Shown here piece after piece: positions 59,964 through 64,000 of a DNA stretch of 64,000 nt (its first letter is position 1; each line of letters starts with the position of its first letter). The stretch lies in the NCBI GenBank assembly GCA_037953625.1, contig CM075655.1, positions 120,287,001 to 120,351,000 on the forward strand. The letters are read 5' to 3'. This DNA comes from Crotalaria pallida (taxonomy: Eukaryota; Streptophyta; Magnoliopsida; Fabales; Fabaceae). The position numbers and the translations under genes were made by a program. A model generated the notes under the pieces. It was given only the letters and a program-made list of their open reading frames with translations. It was not told the origin of the DNA and ran no database searches.

Positions 59964-60287
59964 GTTTCTTTCTAATACTACTATCTTATTTAGTGCATTA
60001 CTTTGATTTAATCTCCACAAAATATTAGTAGTAAGTGATTAACCTAAATAAGTTTTTTCAATTTCAGAAATAATTGTATAATTTTCATAATATCAATAAT
60101 ATATATATATATTTAAACTCGAAAATAAAAGTAATACCGTAGTATAATTTACTCGCTGTTCAAAGGTGTTGATACCATTTTTTAACAAGCAAAGCAAAAA
60201 TTATTATAAACTGTAATGCATTACTCAGTTTGTAAATGAAAATATAAACTGTTCACCAAAAAAAAATGAAAATATAAACCTTAATAG

Positions 60288-60640
60288 TTACTTCCTTACT
60301 AACATTTCGTAAGTTAAATATGATAAAAAAAACATTTCGTAAGTTAAACAATATAAAATTATGCACAATGATTAAAAAATAATTAAGTGATAAAAAAATT
60401 TAACATATTTTGATTAAATTATCCCTATTTAATAATTAAAAACATATGAAAATTATATTAAAAAGAAATTAAATGAATATGAATAAATTGGTAGTGAAAA
60501 AGACAAGATTATTAATTAAAGTATCATTGAAAAAAATAAAGGAATATTGTATTTCTAAAATAATACTGTAACATATCATACATGACTAAAAGAATAGTAA
60601 AACATAATAATCTATGAAACGAATGTAATATGATATACGA
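60288..60640. mobile_element. Probable diverged MITE with an internal duplicate
   Basis: AACATTTCGTAAGTTAAATA and AACATTTCGTAAGTTAAACA stand about 35 bases apart near 60301-60350. The interior resembles the 54499 family (AATAATTAAGTGATAAAAAA, TTTTGATTAAATTATCCC). Ends poorly kept. Confidence 0.45.
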
Positions 60641-60968
60641 GTATATCTTCTTTGTCATAAGACAATAAAATGCTAGTCTTGTGTATATCTTGTTATCGTT
60701 GAAAATAACACCTTAAGTATAAACACGTGCTAAAAAAAAGGAAGAGGGAGAAGGTATAAACACATACTGTAGACAACAACGGAACATGTTAATTTTGTTT
60801 TTGAACTATTCATTCTTTTCTTTAATCATCTTGGTTTAGTTTCTTTGATATTCTATGCGGAACACTAACAATAATACCTAATGTACTTATTAGAAACAAA
60901 ATAGATTTAATACAAAAGGAATCTTCCAAAAAATTTAGTGGAATACTCATACCTAATGTACTTATTAG

Positions 60969-61458
60969 AAATTTCACAGGGACTATTAGATAACTTTATT
61001 ATAATATCCTCAAAGTATATTAATTATCACATATTTCATACTCCATCCGTTCCTTTTTATCTATCATATTTAAAAAAAAACACGTCCCTTAAGAAAATCA
61101 ATCATTACTTAGATTTCCAATACATTAATTATGTTTTTTCCCACTATACCCTTTCTCTTTCTATAATCATTAATTTTTCTCCACTACTTACGTAAACCAA
61201 GACTTATTAAATAGGGGCAAACATGAAAAATAACATTTATTACACTCTTGAATTTCTCAATATGACAGATAAAAAGAAACAAATAACTCTCCAAAAAACG
61301 ACACTTAAAAAGGAACGGAGGGAGTAGTATATTTCAACACATTAAATGCAAGGTTAAAGTTGAAAAAAAATTAATACAATTTCGAATTTCTAAAGCGACA
61401 AATAATTTAAAACAAGTTAAAAAAGCTAAAATAACTGATAAAATGGAACGGGGGAGTA
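60969..61458. mobile_element. MITE of the 58642 family, interrupted by a second MITE
   Basis: 60969-61038 and 61327-61458 together align with 58676-58917 (AGAAATTTCACA, AACTTTATTATAATATCCTC, ATTTCAACACATTAAATGCA, GAATTTCTAAAGCGACAAAT, GGAACGGGGGAGTA). The left terminus is deleted. Confidence 0.85.
61039..61326. mobile_element. Mariner/Stowaway-like MITE inserted in another MITE
   Basis: TACTCCATCCGTTCCTTTTT and AAAAAGGAACGGAGGGAGTA are inverted and nearly perfect. It sits at a TA-containing site that is uninterrupted in the copy at 58642-58917. Confidence 0.9.
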
Positions 61459-61539
61459 TGTGCCTATTGATTTTTTTTTTTCATATCTAAAAGTTTAAGT
61501 AAGTTTGGTTGCGGATACTACTCGTAGTTATTAAGATTA

Positions 61540-61947
61540 TACTCACTCCACCCCTAATTATAAAATCCTCTTGGGGTAAATAAATTTAGTCCTAAACATA
61601 AAACTCTCTTGTAATTTTTTCCAAAATTATTCTTACATCTAATCATTATGGTCTAAGTTTTTGTAAGAAGAAATAAATAAAATTCTATTGCAATATGAAA
61701 TTGAGCTTGTTTAGCGAAGTTTGTTTAATGTTGTAAATGACTTGGAAATTGATTCACTGCATTAAATATAGATGATAGATTATTTAGGAATTAAATTAAT
61801 TATTGAAAAATGGAAAATTTATTATGTTCTAATAATTGGTATAGGTGTATTTTTGGAAGAACATGTCAATTTTAATATAGTATTCAACAACATTGGTGGA
61901 CGTAAAAATTACAAAAAAAAACTTTATAATTAGGGACGGAGGGAGTA
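61540..61947. mobile_element. Mariner/Stowaway-like MITE
   Basis: TACTCACTCCACCCCTAATT and AATTAGGGACGGAGGGAGTA are inverted. Adjoining TATAAAATCCTCTT / ACTTTATA. Confidence 0.82.
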
Positions 61948-62128
61948 TTAATTTTACGATTTTTTAAGGGTCAATTCCTAAATAGCAATAACATATGGTA
62001 CTTAACCCACTCATAAGTAATGAGTTGATGTGGCTTTTTGAAGTGGCAACTGAATCATTCATTAGTTGAATTGGGAATGATTTTTGTGAACTTTTTTCTC
62101 TATGGTTTCGAAATGCAGTGCTACCTTA

Positions 62129-62369
62129 TACTCTTTCTGTTGGACAATGAAGGTTAAGAAATTCAAATGTAAAAAAATTAAGGAGATATGTATTTAATAA
62201 TTTTTTTAACACATCAACCAATTATTAAACAAGTAATTTAATACATTTTGCATAGATCAATCAATCACAATTTTAAATTTACAATTTTTAAACTTTTCAT
62301 TCATTATTATAATTATAGTTTGGGACAAAAAATTAGTCATTTTTTACTATCCTTGTGGGACGGAGAAAA
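62129..62369. mobile_element. Mariner/Stowaway-like MITE, diverged
   Basis: TACTCTTTCTGTTGGACAAT at the left and ATCCTTGTGGGACGGAGAAA at the right. Confidence 0.5.
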
Positions 62370-62514
62370 TGCTCTATTAAAATGTTAAAATAAAAAACTT
62401 TAATATTATTAAAAAAAAATGTATTTTCAACCTTGGCTTTTAACATAAAGGATGAGGTTCCTCGTATCAAATTCGAACATAAATTTATTAATTGATGATA
62501 TATGTGTGTGTCTG

Positions 62515-62537
62515 TATATATATATATATATATATAT
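62515..62537. repeat. (TA)n microsatellite
   Basis: About 23 bases of TA after a short TG run. Confidence 0.85.
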
Positions 62538-62952
62538 CATGATTTCAATAATTTATCATAATCGATGTTTAAACTTTAAAGTCTAAAATAAATATTAGAA
62601 AAGTTACTCACTGGTATCTGCAATTAAGCCTTTTTTTTTTTTTTTTAAGTTTTCTGAAAAAAAAAAAAAAAAGTATCAACGACCCAACCCATCTTAGTTG
62701 GGGGTAGCATCAGGTCAAAGTCATATTCTAATAAAAGCCTTTTCCCTTTCATCTAACTATGAATGCTTGGTTGCATTGTTTCTCCTTGAAATCAAAGCAA
62801 CCATTACTGAGTTGCAGGAATGAGTTGTGAGGCTAAAGTTCCGATATAACAGTAAAACGCAGATACATCTTCCGATTTTATTTATAGAAAAATTAGTTTG
62901 TCTTATTTATAAGTCATTTTATATTTTCTCGGAGACATTTAATGTTTTTTAT

Positions 62953-63239
62953 TACTCCATTTGGCTCGAATTATAAGCAGAACTAACTAATTTTACGCTT
63001 ATTAAGGAGGTTAGTTGATTGTATTTAATTTTCTCAAATTTATAAAACAATATAGGTATTTTACGAAAGTTGCATTGAGAATGGAACAAAAATTAAATAA
63101 AATAATAATTTTCTATGGATGTTTTAGGAAAGTGACATTGGGAATTAAATAAAATTTAAGAAAGTTAGTTAATTTTACTTATATTTTATACCAAGAGATA
63201 TATGTTTTTTGTTACTTATATTTCAAGCCAGAGGGAATA
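62953..63239. mobile_element. Mariner/Stowaway-like MITE
   Basis: TACTCCATTTGGCTCGAATT and TATTTCAAGCCAGAGGGAAT are inverted. Family of 13342 and 55306. Confidence 0.78.
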
Positions 63240-63446
63240 TTATTTTTCTTCGTTCATTAATTTCTTGTTAGCTTATAAATGAGAGTATGATACCCAAGTG
63301 AGTGCATTTTTTAAATTTTCAATAAAAGTTAATAATGTAAAATTATAATGTTAAAATATGAGTAATTTTTTAAAGTAAAAAAAAATAACTATTTTCATTA
63401 ATATTTGTAGAATAGTTGAATGTAACCTCAGAGATAATATTATTCT

Positions 63447-63636
63447 ACCAACAAAGCCCAACACAGTTGGTAGATAGCTGGATTCCTTAAGCATGATGTC
63501 AGGGATTCGATCCCTGCCGTGGGCATGGAAAAAGCTTTGTTGGTAGAAGCAAAACTCACTTTGGTGATCTCTACGCCTCGGATGAGATTAGTCTTCGGCT
63601 GTCGATCGGGGATATCCTTGGTGTACACAAAAAAAA
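63447..63636 (+). mobile_element. tRNA-derived SINE with clear TSD
   Basis: AACACAGTTGGTAGATAGCT is box A-like and GGGATTCGATCCCTGCC is box B-like. AAACTCACTTTGGTGATCTC and CGATCGGGGATATCCTTGGT follow, then an A run. The duplication AATATTATTCT lies at 63436-63446 and 63637-63647. Same family as 40667-40853. Confidence 0.9.
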
Positions 63637-63718
63637 AATATTATTCTTACTTACCGAATGAAGTATTGTAATAATTGTAATGAAGTTGCCTTTAATGCAA
63701 AGAAAAAGAGATTTGTTA

Positions 63719-64000
63719 TACTCCATGCGCTTTTATATATAAGATTTTTTTTTAGATTTTATCATTATTAAGAAAGTTGATTAATTTAATTAATGACACT
63801 ATAAATATGTAAACATTTGATATGTTTTTTTAGAAACTACTATAAATATTATTGAAAAATTAAAATATGTTTGTGCAAAGAAATACCCTCTCTATCTCAT
63901 AAGTTATATTGATTTAGAAATTGCACATAGATTAAGAAATGAACAAATTATATAAAAATTTGATATATTTTGACTAAATTACCCTCATTTAATAACAGGA
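63719..64000. mobile_element. Two partial mariner/Stowaway-like MITEs at the window edge
   Basis: TACTCCATGCGCTTTTATAT begins one at about 63719. CCCTCTCTATCTCATAAGTT near 63886 begins another of the 54499 family that runs off the window. Confidence 0.5.

Noticed and set aside
63447..63636. tRNA gene because of the GGGATTCGATCCCTGCC box B-like stretch
   Set aside because: No cloverleaf or acceptor stem; the A tail and 11-bp TSD identify a SINE. The same holds for 40667-40853 and 53552-53745.
1..64000. LTR retrotransposons, viral insertions, organellar DNA insertions, CRISPR arrays, rRNA
   Set aside because: No long terminal direct repeats with primer-binding sites, no gag/pol domains beyond the RNase H remnant, and no organellar or rRNA wording was recognised by eye; a systematic search could still find degraded copies.

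Overview
The window is nuclear DNA of a flowering plant, most likely a eudicot. Exons have phase-matched GT/AG introns, the proteins are plant families, and the intergenic DNA is very AT-rich and packed with plant miniature transposons, SINEs and Helitron-like ends. I could not fix the species; some inverted-repeat families resemble ones common in legumes, which is a weak hint only.

Five protein-coding genes could be assembled, three of them at the left edge and two further right. (1) 156-2843, plus strand, six exons, a short organellar PPR-type protein like Arabidopsis At4g18975. (2) 3324-7464, minus strand, seven exons, a flavin-containing monooxygenase of the plant FMO GS-OX-like group, tail-to-tail with gene 1. 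(3) 14941-17741, plus strand, five coding exons, a short member of the plant DUF863 family. (4) 42047-47859, plus strand, six exons, adenine phosphoribosyltransferase. (5) 57198-58133, minus strand, single exon, a conserved plant protein of unknown function with a low-complexity linker. The genes are ordinary, unrelated housekeeping or metabolic genes; nothing suggests they act together.

The rest is accessory DNA, including a gene desert of about 24 kb (18.3-41.9 kb). Reading both strands for inverted ends and target-site duplications (TSDs) resolved many mobile elements that carry no transposase here: at least nine Mutator-like (MULE) miniature elements with perfect or near-perfect 9-bp TSDs, two hAT-type elements, two Helitron-type elements on the minus strand, five tRNA-derived SINEs in several families, and more than twenty mariner/Stowaway-like MITEs with CTCCCTCCG-type ends. 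The most informative structures are a three-deep transposon nest touching the FMO start codon whose empty site is preserved inside the APT gene 35 kb away, a Pack-MULE carrying a captured first exon of a small membrane protein, a MULE containing an 81-nt near-perfect hairpin that looks like a small-RNA precursor, and a hAT element with arrays of GGACC-type subterminal motifs around a GC/CT-rich foreign-looking core.

No rRNA, functional tRNA, CRISPR or intact autonomous transposon was found. Exon boundaries were placed by hand from splice signals, reading phase and family knowledge; no alignment or transcript data were available.
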